From: Neotamlana nanhaiensis
GTDB taxonomy: Bacteria > Bacteroidota > Bacteroidia > Flavobacteriales > Flavobacteriaceae
DNA: 64,000 bases
Direction of reading: 5' to 3'
Assembly: GCF_000943555.1 (NCBI RefSeq)
Contig: NZ_JTDV01000002.1
Span: forward strand, 422,831 to 486,830
Part shown: piece by piece, positions 17,418 to 26,302 of the stretch
Layout of the letters: the number at the start of each line of letters is the position of its first letter
How positions within the stretch are numbered: the first letter of the stretch is position 1
The notes under the pieces: model-generated
Told to the model about the DNA's origin: nothing
The model's database searches: none
Seen by the model: only the letters and a program-made list of their open reading frames with translations
Position numbers and translations under genes: made by a program

Positions 17418-18671
17418 ATGTTAGATAATAATCAATTATTACGTTTTACAACCGCAGGAAGTGTAGATGATGGAAAAAGTACCTTAATTGGTCGTTTGTT
17501 ATATGATTCTAAATCTATTTTTGAAGATCAATTAGAATCAATTGAAAATACAAGTAAACAAAAAGGACACGAAGGTGTAGATTTAGCGTTGTTTACTGAT
17601 GGTTTACGCGATGAACGCGAACAAGGAATCACCATTGACGTAGCCTACCGTTACTTTACAACACCAAAACGAAAGTTTATCATAGCCGATACTCCTGGGC
17701 ATATTCAATATACCAGAAACATGGTAACAGGAGCTTCAACAGCAAACGCTGCATTAATTTTGGTGGATGCACGCCATGGTGTAATCGAGCAAACCAGACG
17801 TCATGCTTTTATTGCTTCATTATTACAAATCCCTCACATTATTGTTTGTGTAAACAAAATGGATTTAGTCGATTTTAGTGAAGAAGCTTATAACAATGTG
17901 TTAAGTCAGTTTGAGGAGTTTTCATCTAAATTATTGGTAAAAGATGTGCGTTTTATACCAATGAGCGCGCTATTAGGAGATAATGTTGTAAACCGCAGCG
18001 AAAACATGAGTTGGTATCAAGGTGCGCCATTATTGCACACTTTAGAAACCATGCATATTAGTAGTGATGTAAATAAAGTAGATGCGCGTTTCCCTGTTCA
18101 AACCGTTTTAAGGCCGCAAAGAGAAGGTTTTATAGATTATAGAGGATATGCTGGTAGAATTGCAAGTGGTGTGTTTAGAAGAGGCGATGAGGTTACTGTA
18201 ATGCCTTCTGGATTTACAAGTAAAATAAAAACAATAGATTTTGATACAAAGGAACTTGATGAAGCTTTTGCGCCAATGTCGGTATCTATAACTCTAGAAG
18301 ATGATATAGATATTAGTCGTGGTGATATGTTAGTACGATCTAATAATAAGCCAGAGCCTTCTCAAGATGTTGAAGTTATGCTTTGTTGGTTAAACAATAC
18401 AGCTTCAAAGCCTAGAGCTAAGTATAGTGTTTTCCATACATCAAATCAGCAAAAAGCTATGATAAAGGATATCGTTTATAAAATTGATATTAATACTTTG
18501 CAGCGTAAAGAGGATGATGGTGAATTAAAAATGAACGAGATCGCAAAGGTTAAAATACGTACGACTAAGCCATTAATGATAGATTCTTATCGAGAAAACA
18601 GAACAACTGGAAGCATTATTTTGGTTGATGATGCCACTAATGAAACGGTGGCTGCTGGCATGGTGGTTTGA
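17418..18671 (+). CDS. cysN: Sulfate adenylyltransferase subunit 1 (GTPase)
   Basis: Regulatory GTPase subunit of ATP sulfurylase; GTP hydrolysis drives APS formation by CysD. Elongation-factor-like G motifs: GSVDDGKS (residues 14-21), DTPGH (91-95) and NKMD (146-149), followed by beta-barrel domains. At 417 residues it ends after the EF-Tu-like domains, so no CysC kinase is fused; the kinase is the separate gene upstream. The flippase gene starts 10 bases later, so the sulfate genes run straight into the polysaccharide assembly genes. Confidence 0.96.
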   Translation: MLDNNQLLRFTTAGSVDDGKSTLIGRLLYDSKSIFEDQLESIENTSKQKGHEGVDLALFTDGLRDEREQGITIDVAYRYFTTPKRKFIIADTPGHIQYTRNMVTGASTANAALILVDARHGVIEQTRRHAFIASLLQIPHIIVCVNKMDLVDFSEEAYNNVLSQFEEFSSKLLVKDVRFIPMSALLGDNVVNRSENMSWYQGAPLLHTLETMHISSDVNKVDARFPVQTVLRPQREGFIDYRGYAGRIASGVFRRGDEVTVMPSGFTSKIKTIDFDTKELDEAFAPMSVSITLEDDIDISRGDMLVRSNNKPEPSQDVEVMLCWLNNTASKPRAKYSVFHTSNQQKAMIKDIVYKIDINTLQRKEDDGELKMNEIAKVKIRTTKPLMIDSYRENRTTGSIILVDDATNETVAAGMVV

Positions 18672-18681
18672 TTTTAGTTAA

Positions 18682-19992
18682 ATGATAAAGCAGCTAAAAA
18701 ATAAACTAAAGCATTTAGATGAAAATACTATAGATGTTTTTAAAAAGTTTATACCTACAACTATGGTTAAAGTTGGAGGTGTTGTATTTGGTTTTCTTAT
18801 AAGTTTATATTTAGCAAATGTTTTAGGAGCTGATGGCTTAGGAGTAATAGAGTTGATGAACAAAATAACTGCAATTGTTATTGTTTTTTGTTTGTTAGGT
18901 GTTCGTCAACTTATTATTAAAGAAGTTGCCATTTCATATCTTAAAGATAACTGGGAACGCATAGGTTATTTTATTTATACATCTATAATTATTAGTGGAA
19001 CCATAACTTTTGTTGTAGCCCTAATTTTGGTGTTTTCAGCATCTTTTATTTCTACTGCATTTAGCATTTCAGAATTAAGAACCCCTTTGGTTATTGGTTC
19101 AATAGTAATGGTGTTTCAGGTTGTTTCTCAAATTTTGTCATCAGGAATTATTGGCTTAAAAAGAATATGGCAAGGAAGCTTAATTGACCAAACATTAAGC
19201 CTCGTATTAATTGGAGTACTTCTATTAGCATTTTATGTTTTTAAAATAAATATTGATATTGTAGCTACAGCTATTATTTATGCGATTAGTAGAATAATCG
19301 TTTTAATTTGTGCTAGTATTTATTGGAAAAATATATTTTTAAACAAATCATATAATTTAAATTTTGATTTTAAACTAGTTAAAAAAAGTTTGCCATTTTT
19401 ATTATTGGCAGCTACTGGAATTATTGCTTCGAATATAGATAGTATAATGCTAGGGTGGTTGTCTACAGCAAAAAATGTAGGTCTTTATGCTATCGCTTTT
19501 AGATTGGCATTTTTATCTGTTTTTTTTCTAAATATTACCAATGCAGCACTTTCTCCAAAAATAGCAGAAATGTATGCAAATAATAAACTTAAAGAGTTGA
19601 ACAAAATGGTACAAAATGTTACGTTAGGCTTGTGGTTTGTGGCTTTAATTCCTTTAATAATATTTGTTTTTTTTGGAGAGTATTTATTAGTATTATGGGG
19701 AGAAGAGTTTAGATACGCCTATTGGCCGCTAATAATTTTGAGTATTGGTCAATTATTTAATATAGGAACGGGAGCTGCAGGTTTAACTTTAGTAATGTGT
19801 GGCTTCGAGAAAATACAAGCATATATTTCAATGGGTGTTATTTTTTTAAATACTATTTTAAACTATTTTTTTATCATTTCTTTTGATGTTACTGGTGCAG
19901 CAATAGCAACAACAATAACTTTAGCAATTGGTAATATAGCAAAGCTTATCTTTGCAAAACATAAAACAGGAGTATATACTTTGCCAATTTAA
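18682..19992 (+). CDS. Wzx-type oligosaccharide flippase
   Basis: Predicted polytopic membrane protein of the polysaccharide transporter (MOP/MVF) superfamily, expected to flip undecaprenyl-linked repeat units across the inner membrane. About twelve hydrophobic segments in 436 residues; the first includes KVGGVVFGFLISLYLANVLGADGLG, shaped like the GxxLxxxLGxxxfG start of flippases. Position after cysN and before glycosyltransferase and sulfotransferase genes supports a role in export of the repeat unit made here. A second, only distantly similar flippase is at 60137. Substrate unknown. Confidence 0.85.
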   Translation: MIKQLKNKLKHLDENTIDVFKKFIPTTMVKVGGVVFGFLISLYLANVLGADGLGVIELMNKITAIVIVFCLLGVRQLIIKEVAISYLKDNWERIGYFIYTSIIISGTITFVVALILVFSASFISTAFSISELRTPLVIGSIVMVFQVVSQILSSGIIGLKRIWQGSLIDQTLSLVLIGVLLLAFYVFKINIDIVATAIIYAISRIIVLICASIYWKNIFLNKSYNLNFDFKLVKKSLPFLLLAATGIIASNIDSIMLGWLSTAKNVGLYAIAFRLAFLSVFFLNITNAALSPKIAEMYANNKLKELNKMVQNVTLGLWFVALIPLIIFVFFGEYLLVLWGEEFRYAYWPLIILSIGQLFNIGTGAAGLTLVMCGFEKIQAYISMGVIFLNTILNYFFIISFDVTGAAIATTITLAIGNIAKLIFAKHKTGVYTLPI

Positions 19993-20002
19993 GTCGTAAA
20001 TT

Positions 20003-20755
20003 ATGATAACACAAGGTGTGATTTATATAGCAAATGGTGATAAATTTATTAATGAAGCCATAGCATCTGCAAAAAGTTTAAAACAGCATAACTCTAACTT
20101 ATCTGTTACGTTATTTTCAAATAAAAAGGTTGGAACAGAATATTTTGACAAACAAATATTAATTGAAAACCCAGGGTATAGAGATAAAGTTTATTACTTA
20201 GAAAAGTCGCCTTATGAACGCACTCTTTTTCTTGATACAGATACCTTTGTATGTGATAATATTGATGAGTTGTTTTTTTTATTAAACCATTTCGATATAG
20301 CTCTTGCTCATGCCCCAATGAGATTAGCCCAAGATTATAAACCGATTTTAAGCCATTTAAATCAGCAAAAAATTACACGTGCTTATCCAGAGTTTAACAC
20401 AGGTGTTATTTTGTATAAAAATGGCGCTCATTTTAAAGCGATGATGAAACATTGCCAAGAGCTTTATAATAGTTATTCAGAAAACGGAAAATTAAAGTTG
20501 CCAGATCAAATTGTTTTTCGAGAAGCGATTTATTACTCAAAATTAAAATTAGCTACACTTACGCCAGAGTATAATTGCCGTTCGTTGTTTTATACATATG
20601 TTGAAGGTACCGTTAAAATTTTACATGATAGAAGAAAAAACATGTATAAATGGGCAAAAAAAGTAAATAAAAGTAAATTTCCTAGAATAATTATTCCTGG
20701 AATTGGGTGTATAACACAAAAAAGTATATGGTTTAAATTAATTAGTAAATTATAA
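20003..20755 (+). CDS. Glycosyltransferase of GT-A fold (GT8-like)
   Basis: Probable cytoplasmic glycosyltransferase acting on the lipid-linked repeat unit. Motifs: YERTLFLDTDTFVCD near residue 75, giving the metal-binding DxD, FNTGVILYK (the NTG segment seen in GT8/glycogenin-like enzymes) near 132, DQIVFREAIYY (Asp-Gln pair) near 165, and VKILHDR with a late His that often ligates the metal. No transmembrane helix. Donor and acceptor are not predictable from sequence. It lies between the flippase (10 bases) and the sulfotransferase (2 bases). Confidence 0.72.
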   Translation: MITQGVIYIANGDKFINEAIASAKSLKQHNSNLSVTLFSNKKVGTEYFDKQILIENPGYRDKVYYLEKSPYERTLFLDTDTFVCDNIDELFFLLNHFDIALAHAPMRLAQDYKPILSHLNQQKITRAYPEFNTGVILYKNGAHFKAMMKHCQELYNSYSENGKLKLPDQIVFREAIYYSKLKLATLTPEYNCRSLFYTYVEGTVKILHDRRKNMYKWAKKVNKSKFPRIIIPGIGCITQKSIWFKLISKL

Positions 20756-20757
20756 TA

Positions 20758-21720
20758 ATGAAATCGCCAATATTTATTTTTTCTTTACCTAGAAGCGGAT
20801 CAACCTTGCTACAAAGACTTTTAATGGCACATAAGTCAATTAGCAGTGTGTCAGAACCTTGGATTCTCTTGCCATATATTTATTCAACAAAACAACACGG
20901 TGTGATATCAGAATATTCAAGTATTAATTCGTATACTGGAGTTTCAGATTTTATTAATAATTTACCTAATTCAGAGAAGGATTATAAGGGGGCTTTAAGA
21001 AATTTTGTTTTAGAGTTATATGAAAAGCAATGTAGAAAGAATGAAGTTTATTTTTTAGATAAAACTCCTCGTTATTATCTTGTTATAAATGAGATAGTTG
21101 AATTGTTTCCAGATGCAAAATTTATATTTCTTTTTAGAAACCCAGTTCAAGTTTACGCTTCAATTATAAATACTTTCGCCGATAATAAACTTCAATATTT
21201 TAATACTCAAGAGGATGTTATTGATGGGATGGAATTATTAAGTGAAGGTTATAACAGGCATAAGCAAAATGCTATTTTTGTAAATTATGAAAGTTTAACT
21301 GAAAATTCGGAAGTTGAATTAAGTAAAATTTTTGAATATTTAGAGTTAACCCCAGATTTCGACGTTTTAAGCAATTTTAGTTCGCAAAATACAAAAGGTC
21401 GATTTGGAGACCCTACAGGTGTTAAAGAGTATAACCAAATCTCCTCAAAAAGTATTGATAAATGGAAAAAAACTTTTAATAACCCTGTTCGAAAAAGACA
21501 CCTTCTAAAAACAATAAATAGTATATCTTCTGAAACTTTAAATATTCAAGGTTATAATAAAGCACAACTTTTAACCGAGATAAAGTCCATTAAGGTGAAT
21601 TTAAAAGGAATAGTTTTGGATTTTAAAGATTTGATTTTTAGTTATTTAGTAAGAAGGTTTAAATTGAACTTATTTTTTGCTAAAACTTTAAAATGGACTA
21701 ATAAAAAATTCCTTAATTAA
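20758..21720 (+). CDS. PAPS-dependent sulfotransferase
   Basis: Transfers sulfate from PAPS, most likely to a sugar hydroxyl of the polysaccharide. The 5'-phosphosulfate-binding loop LPRSGSTLL is at residues 10-18 and the 3'-phosphate-binding FRNPVQVYAS at 126-135 (with Arg and Ser as expected); DKTPRYY at 101-107 is typical of bacterial sulfotransferase family 3. A C-terminal hydrophobic/basic stretch might associate with membrane. It lies in the same run as cysQ/C/D/N, so donor supply, transfer and PAP removal are all encoded within 7 kb. The exact acceptor is unknown. Confidence 0.9.
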   Translation: MKSPIFIFSLPRSGSTLLQRLLMAHKSISSVSEPWILLPYIYSTKQHGVISEYSSINSYTGVSDFINNLPNSEKDYKGALRNFVLELYEKQCRKNEVYFLDKTPRYYLVINEIVELFPDAKFIFLFRNPVQVYASIINTFADNKLQYFNTQEDVIDGMELLSEGYNRHKQNAIFVNYESLTENSEVELSKIFEYLELTPDFDVLSNFSSQNTKGRFGDPTGVKEYNQISSKSIDKWKKTFNNPVRKRHLLKTINSISSETLNIQGYNKAQLLTEIKSIKVNLKGIVLDFKDLIFSYLVRRFKLNLFFAKTLKWTNKKFLN

Positions 21721-21729
21721 AATTAGAAT

Positions 21730-22539
21730 ATGTTTTTTTCTGTTATTACAGCTACTTACAACTCGCAAAAAACCGTAAAAGGAACTTTTGACTCATTGTT
21801 AAATCAAACCTATACTGATGTTTTTGAATACATTGTGATAGATGGTAATTCTCAAGACTCTACAATTGATATTATAAAAAATTATGAGTCAAAGTTTAAG
21901 GAAAAAAACATAAATTTTAAATGGATAAGCGAGCCAGATACTGGAGTTTATAATGCCTGGAATAAGGGGTTAAAAATGACCTCTGGAAGTTACATCGCTT
22001 TTATAGGGTCAGATGATAGGTTCTTACCAGATGCGCTTAGCTTGTACCATCAAAAAATTAGTACTAATTTAAATTATGATTATTATTGCTCTAAAGTGAA
22101 AATAGTAGACAATAATATACCTATATCTGCTTATGTTATTGCATATTGTAAAAGAAATGGCATGATAAAAAGTTTACCACACGTAGGTTCTTTTCATAAT
22201 TCAAAGCTCTTTAAAAGTGTAGGCCATTTTAATGAAGAGTATAAAATTGTTGGAGATTATGAGCTCTTGCTAAGACCCAAAACGCAATTAAAAGTGTATT
22301 CTTTTGATTATTTTACAACCGAAATGGAAATAGGAGGTATTAGTAATAACCCTAAATTTGTAAAGAAAACTTTATTAGAGTTAAAAAGAGCTAGAATTGA
22401 AACAGGAGGATTTTCTATATTTTATGCTAATATGCTTTATTATAATCATTTTTTAAGAATAAAATACGTAGCTTTTGCAAAACGAATTTTAGGAGTAAAT
22501 TTTTCAACTAAAATTAATAAGTACTTTAAAAAGTTTTAA
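21730..22539 (+). CDS. Family 2 glycosyltransferase
   Basis: GT-A fold glycosyltransferase: N-terminal FSVITATYNSQKTVKGTFDSL, the VIDGNSQDSTIDII segment with DG(N/S)S, EPDTGVYNAWNKGLKM, and FIGSDDRF carrying the metal-binding Asp pair. The EPDxGxYDAMNKG-like motif is typical of WcaA/colanic-acid type enzymes. Length 269 is normal. It is the last gene before the IS256 relic and the reverse-strand acyltransferase that interrupt the plus-strand operon. Confidence 0.9.
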   Translation: MFFSVITATYNSQKTVKGTFDSLLNQTYTDVFEYIVIDGNSQDSTIDIIKNYESKFKEKNINFKWISEPDTGVYNAWNKGLKMTSGSYIAFIGSDDRFLPDALSLYHQKISTNLNYDYYCSKVKIVDNNIPISAYVIAYCKRNGMIKSLPHVGSFHNSKLFKSVGHFNEEYKIVGDYELLLRPKTQLKVYSFDYFTTEMEIGGISNNPKFVKKTLLELKRARIETGGFSIFYANMLYYNHFLRIKYVAFAKRILGVNFSTKINKYFKKF

Positions 22540-22790
22540 AATTAAAAGGTAGTATATACTTTACACGCTTTTAAGAAAGAAGATTCTCGAAGGGAAACTT
22601 GACGCTTGTAAGCTTCCCCTGAATCTTATTGAAAACCTTTAATGTAAAATTAGAAAACACACTAAAAACAAGATCTAATTTCCAACATATGAATCTGTTA
22701 TGAAGTCCACTTTTTTAGACCTTAGAGAGGCTACCAAAAAAAGGGCGATGCCTATTAGAAATTGATTTAGGATCAATAATATTAATTATT
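22540..22790 (+). pseudogene. IS256-family transposase relic 1 (heavily deleted)
   Basis: Non-coding remnant. A short piece of the transposase N-terminal region (22,570-22,610, GAAGGGAAACTTGACGC corresponding to EGKLDA) is joined to its C-terminal end. At 22,660-22,770 one frame reads FPTYESVMK, FLDLREATKK and MPIRN before a stop, matching the end of IS256/mutator transposases ([15 protein letters not shown]). The last 130 bases are nearly identical to relic 2 at about 26,050-26,190 in the same orientation. The catalytic core is deleted. It fills the gap between the GT2 gene and the acyltransferase. Confidence 0.8.
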
Positions 22791-22848
22791 TTTTATTCAC
22801 CAATTCTAAATCAGCTATATTTAGCTTTCTAATTATATCAAAATCACA

Positions 22849-25347
22849 TTAATTTATAATAATATTTTTAAAAGCTAATGCTAAAACCCTCCTATCTTTA
22901 CTATTTCGAGGCTGCATAGGATTAGAATATTCAAATCTTAAAGTATTCTTAGTCATATTATTCAAACTTTTAGGTGTAAAATATAGAGTAAGTTTTTTAT
23001 TTCTTCCTGATATATTGTTATTATAAATTATAGAATCGTTTAATAAAATTTTGACTACTTGTTTACCTAAAACATCATGATTTATTTCAATTGTTCCTTT
23101 AAACTTTTTCTTATCTTTTATATTAAAAATTAGTTCTGAATAATTATCGCAACTCCATCTGTGCTTTGCCTCTGGGCCATACCAATTTTTGAATTTTAAT
23201 TTTTTAGAATTGTGATTAATAATTTGATTAGGTTCTATAAAATTTGATTCTGAGGAATTATTAGTATCAATATCAACTATATTAATATTATTACCTGTAG
23301 AATTAGTAGCAGATTTATTAATAAATTTCAATAATTTTTTTTCAATTGACTTAATTACTTTTAATGATCCTAATTTCGACAAATGGTCTTTGTCTGAAAA
23401 ATAAATTTCCCCATTTTCTTGTTCAATACACATATTATCTTCACAAAAAACATCCGAAGGATTAATAAAATGAATATTAGTAAATTTATTAAAATAATCT
23501 CTAAAATATGAATTTATAGCAAATGAGTGTGCTGAAGGAGTAAAATACGATTGTGGATTCATATTAGAAAAATATTTCGGCACTAATAAGTTGTCAACAT
23601 AACTTAAATCATGTTTACTTTTAAAGGGATTTTCTCCAATAATTATAATATCTCTTTTACTTAATATTTTACTAAATTGCACTATTTTTTCACAAAGTTC
23701 TTTATATCCAGTTGAATCAATTTTAAAATTTTCATAGCTATTTGTTTTACTATTTTTCACCTTTGTACTCGCCATTTCACCATTCCAAAAATGACTTATA
23801 AACACAGGCGTTTTAGGATTACTATTTATTAATCTAATTAGGCTATTTAAGTGACTTTTAGTTTTAGTAGAATCGATCCGTTTATGAATTATATCTGGTA
23901 AGTGTAGAGTAGATATTTTATAACTCATAAAGGTCTTCTTTTTATGTTTTTTAACCATAATAGAATCTAATCCAAAGCTATAATGACCAGCGTGACTATC
24001 TCCCATCCATATCATATCTATAGAATTTCTTTTTTCTAATTTCCCTAAAAAACCATATTTTTCATAACCCGCTGCTCCCCAATTTTTTATTTGATATTTT
24101 TTAGGGTCTTCAAACAATTTTAAATTTTCGATTTTTTTATTATCAACTCTCCAAACCCATCCATCACTATTAATTACACTAGTTTTAATATTAGAAATGA
24201 TTATGATACATAAGAGTATTAAACTTATTAATCCATGATTAGAAATTAGTAAAGGTTTATTTTTATATGCTCTTAATGGAGTCTCAAAATAATTATAAAC
24301 AATGTAAGAAATTAGAAACATAGCTAACAATAATAGAATATTTTCTATTACCGTGAATTCAAAACCATAAATAAAGGAATAGAAGACTATTATTGGCCAA
24401 TGAAACAAATAGAGTGTATAACTTATTTTTCCTGTAATTTTAAATATATTTAAATTATAAATTTTAGAAATAAACTCATTTGGCTCATTGCATATAAAAA
24501 GTGCAGCGCCTATACAAGGAAATAAATTAAGAGTACTCATATACTCTGTCTCAGAACTAAAACAAAATACAGATATTATTATAATAACTAACCCTAATAA
24601 GTTTAAATAATTTTTTAAAATTTTTCCTTTAAAGGATATGAAAACTAATAAACCACCTATTACAAACTCAAAAACTCTAAAAGGTAAGAAAAAAAATTGT
24701 AGAGATATTAAGCTATCAGAAAAATTGGGGTCACTTATAAAATAACCTATAAATTTTTCGGAAATATAGCCTTCAGAAGAAATAAAATTAAAAATTAAGC
24801 TCAATAAAAATATTGTAACTAAAGCGAAAATAATGTATTTAGCTTTCTTTAATATTTTAAATAATAACAAAAACGTTAGTGGATAAAACAAATAGAATTG
24901 TTCTTCTATTGCTAAAGACCAAGTATGTAATAATGGTTTTAGATTTGCACTAACATCAAAATAATTAGTTTGGCTTAAAAAATAGAAATTAGAAGCCGCA
25001 AAAGATGAAAAAAACATTGACTCTATAAGTCCGGTAAACAATGAAGGGGGAAAAATTAAAAACCCAAGAATGAATGTAAACAAAAACATTAAAAACAATG
25101 AAGGAATTAATCTTCTTATCCTTCTTATGTAGAAGTTTTTTAAATTGAATTTACCTGTATGTAAAAGTTCTTTATTTATATTTCGGGTTATTAAAAAACC
25201 ACTAATTACAAAAAACACATCGACTCCTAGAAAGCCTCCAGGTATTAAAGGATTCCCTAGGTGAAATAATATCACAAAAATTACTGAGATTGCTCTTAAA
25301 AAATCAATATGCTCAATATAATCTGAATTTTTTGTCATGCTAATCAT
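22849..25347 (-). CDS. Acyltransferase 3 (OafA/YrhL type) with SGNH domain and extra C-terminal domain
   Basis: Predicted O-acyltransferase that adds acetyl or similar groups to surface glycans. Residues 1-390 form the polytopic acyltransferase-3 domain with His29 in FVILFHLG and GFLGVDVFFVISGFLIT; a loop and a periplasmic SGNH hydrolase-like domain follow with GDSH at 449-452 and the paired DKDH at 652-655. Residues 717-832 form an additional predicted beta-rich domain starting NWYGPE...HRWS and ending RRVLALAFKN, not part of the standard OafA plan. It is on the opposite strand to its neighbours, very AT-rich, and flanked by two IS256 relics, which suggests acquisition by insertion. Confidence 0.9.
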   Translation of the reverse strand: MISMTKNSDYIEHIDFLRAISVIFVILFHLGNPLIPGGFLGVDVFFVISGFLITRNINKELLHTGKFNLKNFYIRRIRRLIPSLFLMFLFTFILGFLIFPPSLFTGLIESMFFSSFAASNFYFLSQTNYFDVSANLKPLLHTWSLAIEEQFYLFYPLTFLLLFKILKKAKYIIFALVTIFLLSLIFNFISSEGYISEKFIGYFISDPNFSDSLISLQFFFLPFRVFEFVIGGLLVFISFKGKILKNYLNLLGLVIIIISVFCFSSETEYMSTLNLFPCIGAALFICNEPNEFISKIYNLNIFKITGKISYTLYLFHWPIIVFYSFIYGFEFTVIENILLLLAMFLISYIVYNYFETPLRAYKNKPLLISNHGLISLILLCIIIISNIKTSVINSDGWVWRVDNKKIENLKLFEDPKKYQIKNWGAAGYEKYGFLGKLEKRNSIDMIWMGDSHAGHYSFGLDSIMVKKHKKKTFMSYKISTLHLPDIIHKRIDSTKTKSHLNSLIRLINSNPKTPVFISHFWNGEMASTKVKNSKTNSYENFKIDSTGYKELCEKIVQFSKILSKRDIIIIGENPFKSKHDLSYVDNLLVPKYFSNMNPQSYFTPSAHSFAINSYFRDYFNKFTNIHFINPSDVFCEDNMCIEQENGEIYFSDKDHLSKLGSLKVIKSIEKKLLKFINKSATNSTGNNINIVDIDTNNSSESNFIEPNQIINHNSKKLKFKNWYGPEAKHRWSCDNYSELIFNIKDKKKFKGTIEINHDVLGKQVVKILLNDSIIYNNNISGRNKKLTLYFTPKSLNNMTKNTLRFEYSNPMQPRNSKDRRVLALAFKNIIIN

Positions 25348-25452
25348 TAAATTAAAATAGGTCAGCTAAAATAAAAAACTATAATAAAAAACAGTGCTAT
25401 TTATAATAAAATATTTGTAGAAGGCAGTATCTCACAAAGAGTGTAAAGTATA

Positions 25453-25484
25453 AATACCAAGGGGTGTAACCCTCGGTATTTTTT
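25453..25484 (+). terminator. Intrinsic terminator at left side of IS relic 2
   Basis: The stem AATACCAAGGG / CCCTCGGTATT (25453-25463 and 25470-25480) has one mismatch and a six-base loop, and is followed directly by a T-tract. It lies just before the transposase remnant, where insertion sequences often carry a hairpin that blocks incoming transcription. Confidence 0.6.
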
Positions 25485-25489
25485 GTTTA

Positions 25490-26200
25490 ATTTTAAAATT
25501 CGTACACTTCTGAAGAAAGAAGATTTTCTAAACGACGATTTTTTAAAACAGTTCAAAACAGGGAACGAACGGACCTCCTTTTTAAAACCCATTTAAAAGC
25601 GAGGTATTGAGAAGACTGCAAGGGAAACTTGACGCTCATTTAGACTATGAGAAGCACCAATAATTCGATAAAAGCAATACCTGTAACGGCTATGGGTATA
25701 AAAGATAAAAACAGCATTGTGAGAGACTAATATTAAAGGTCCCAGAGACCGAGAAGTTTCTTTTAGCCCTATATTGGTTCCAAAAAACATGGTTGTTGGT
25801 ATAACGTCATTATCAGCCTTTATGCCAAGGGCAAGAGTAACGCTGATATCAAAGAACAAATCCGTGAGTCTGCGATTTTGATGTACCCACCAAAAGCGCA
25901 GCATAAGCCGCTCTAGAAGACTTTGCTCAGAAATGGAAACAAAGTACTCTTAGGCTATTAAAAGCAGGAGAGACAACTGGAGGAGCTTATCGCTTTTTAT
26001 GAATTTCCTGTTGAAATTAGAAAAATCATTTACACTAAGAATCTTATTAATAACCTTAATGGAAAATTAGAAAACACACTAAAAACAAGCTCTAATTTCC
26101 AATATATGAATCTGTTATGAAGACCACTTTTTTAGCCCTTAGAGAGGCTACCAAAAAATGGTCGATGCCTATTAGGAATTGGGGTATTATTTTAAACTAG
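25490..26200 (+). pseudogene. IS256-family transposase relic 2 (frameshifted, partly deleted)
   Basis: Decayed mutator-type transposase on the plus strand, readable in pieces across several frames: LRRLQGKLDAHLDYEKHQ near 25,605-25,660, VPRDREVSF...LVPKNMVV near 25,738-25,795, IISLYAKGKSNADIKEQI near 25,808-25,862, EDFAQKWKQS near 25,915, ELIAFYEFPVEIRKIIYTKN near 25,980-26,040, and [19 protein letters not shown] near 26,125-26,190. These are in family order but about 100 residues of the core are missing and several frameshifts and stops are present, so no active enzyme can be made. Longer reverse-strand open frames here are spurious. Confidence 0.9.
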
Positions 26201-26302
26201 TTTTTAACTATATTTGAAAAAAGTTTCAACTTTAAAAAAGCTAAACCCACGATTTATAACTTACACGTTTTACCGGATAGTGTCAAATAAAATCAATTAA
26301 AA

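Noticed and set aside
25401-25904. Two minus-strand open frames (63 and 103 codons) in the gap before the O-antigen polymerase gene
   Set aside because: They are antisense to the decayed IS256 transposase, whose residues are readable on the plus strand in family order; the reverse frames have no recognisable motif.
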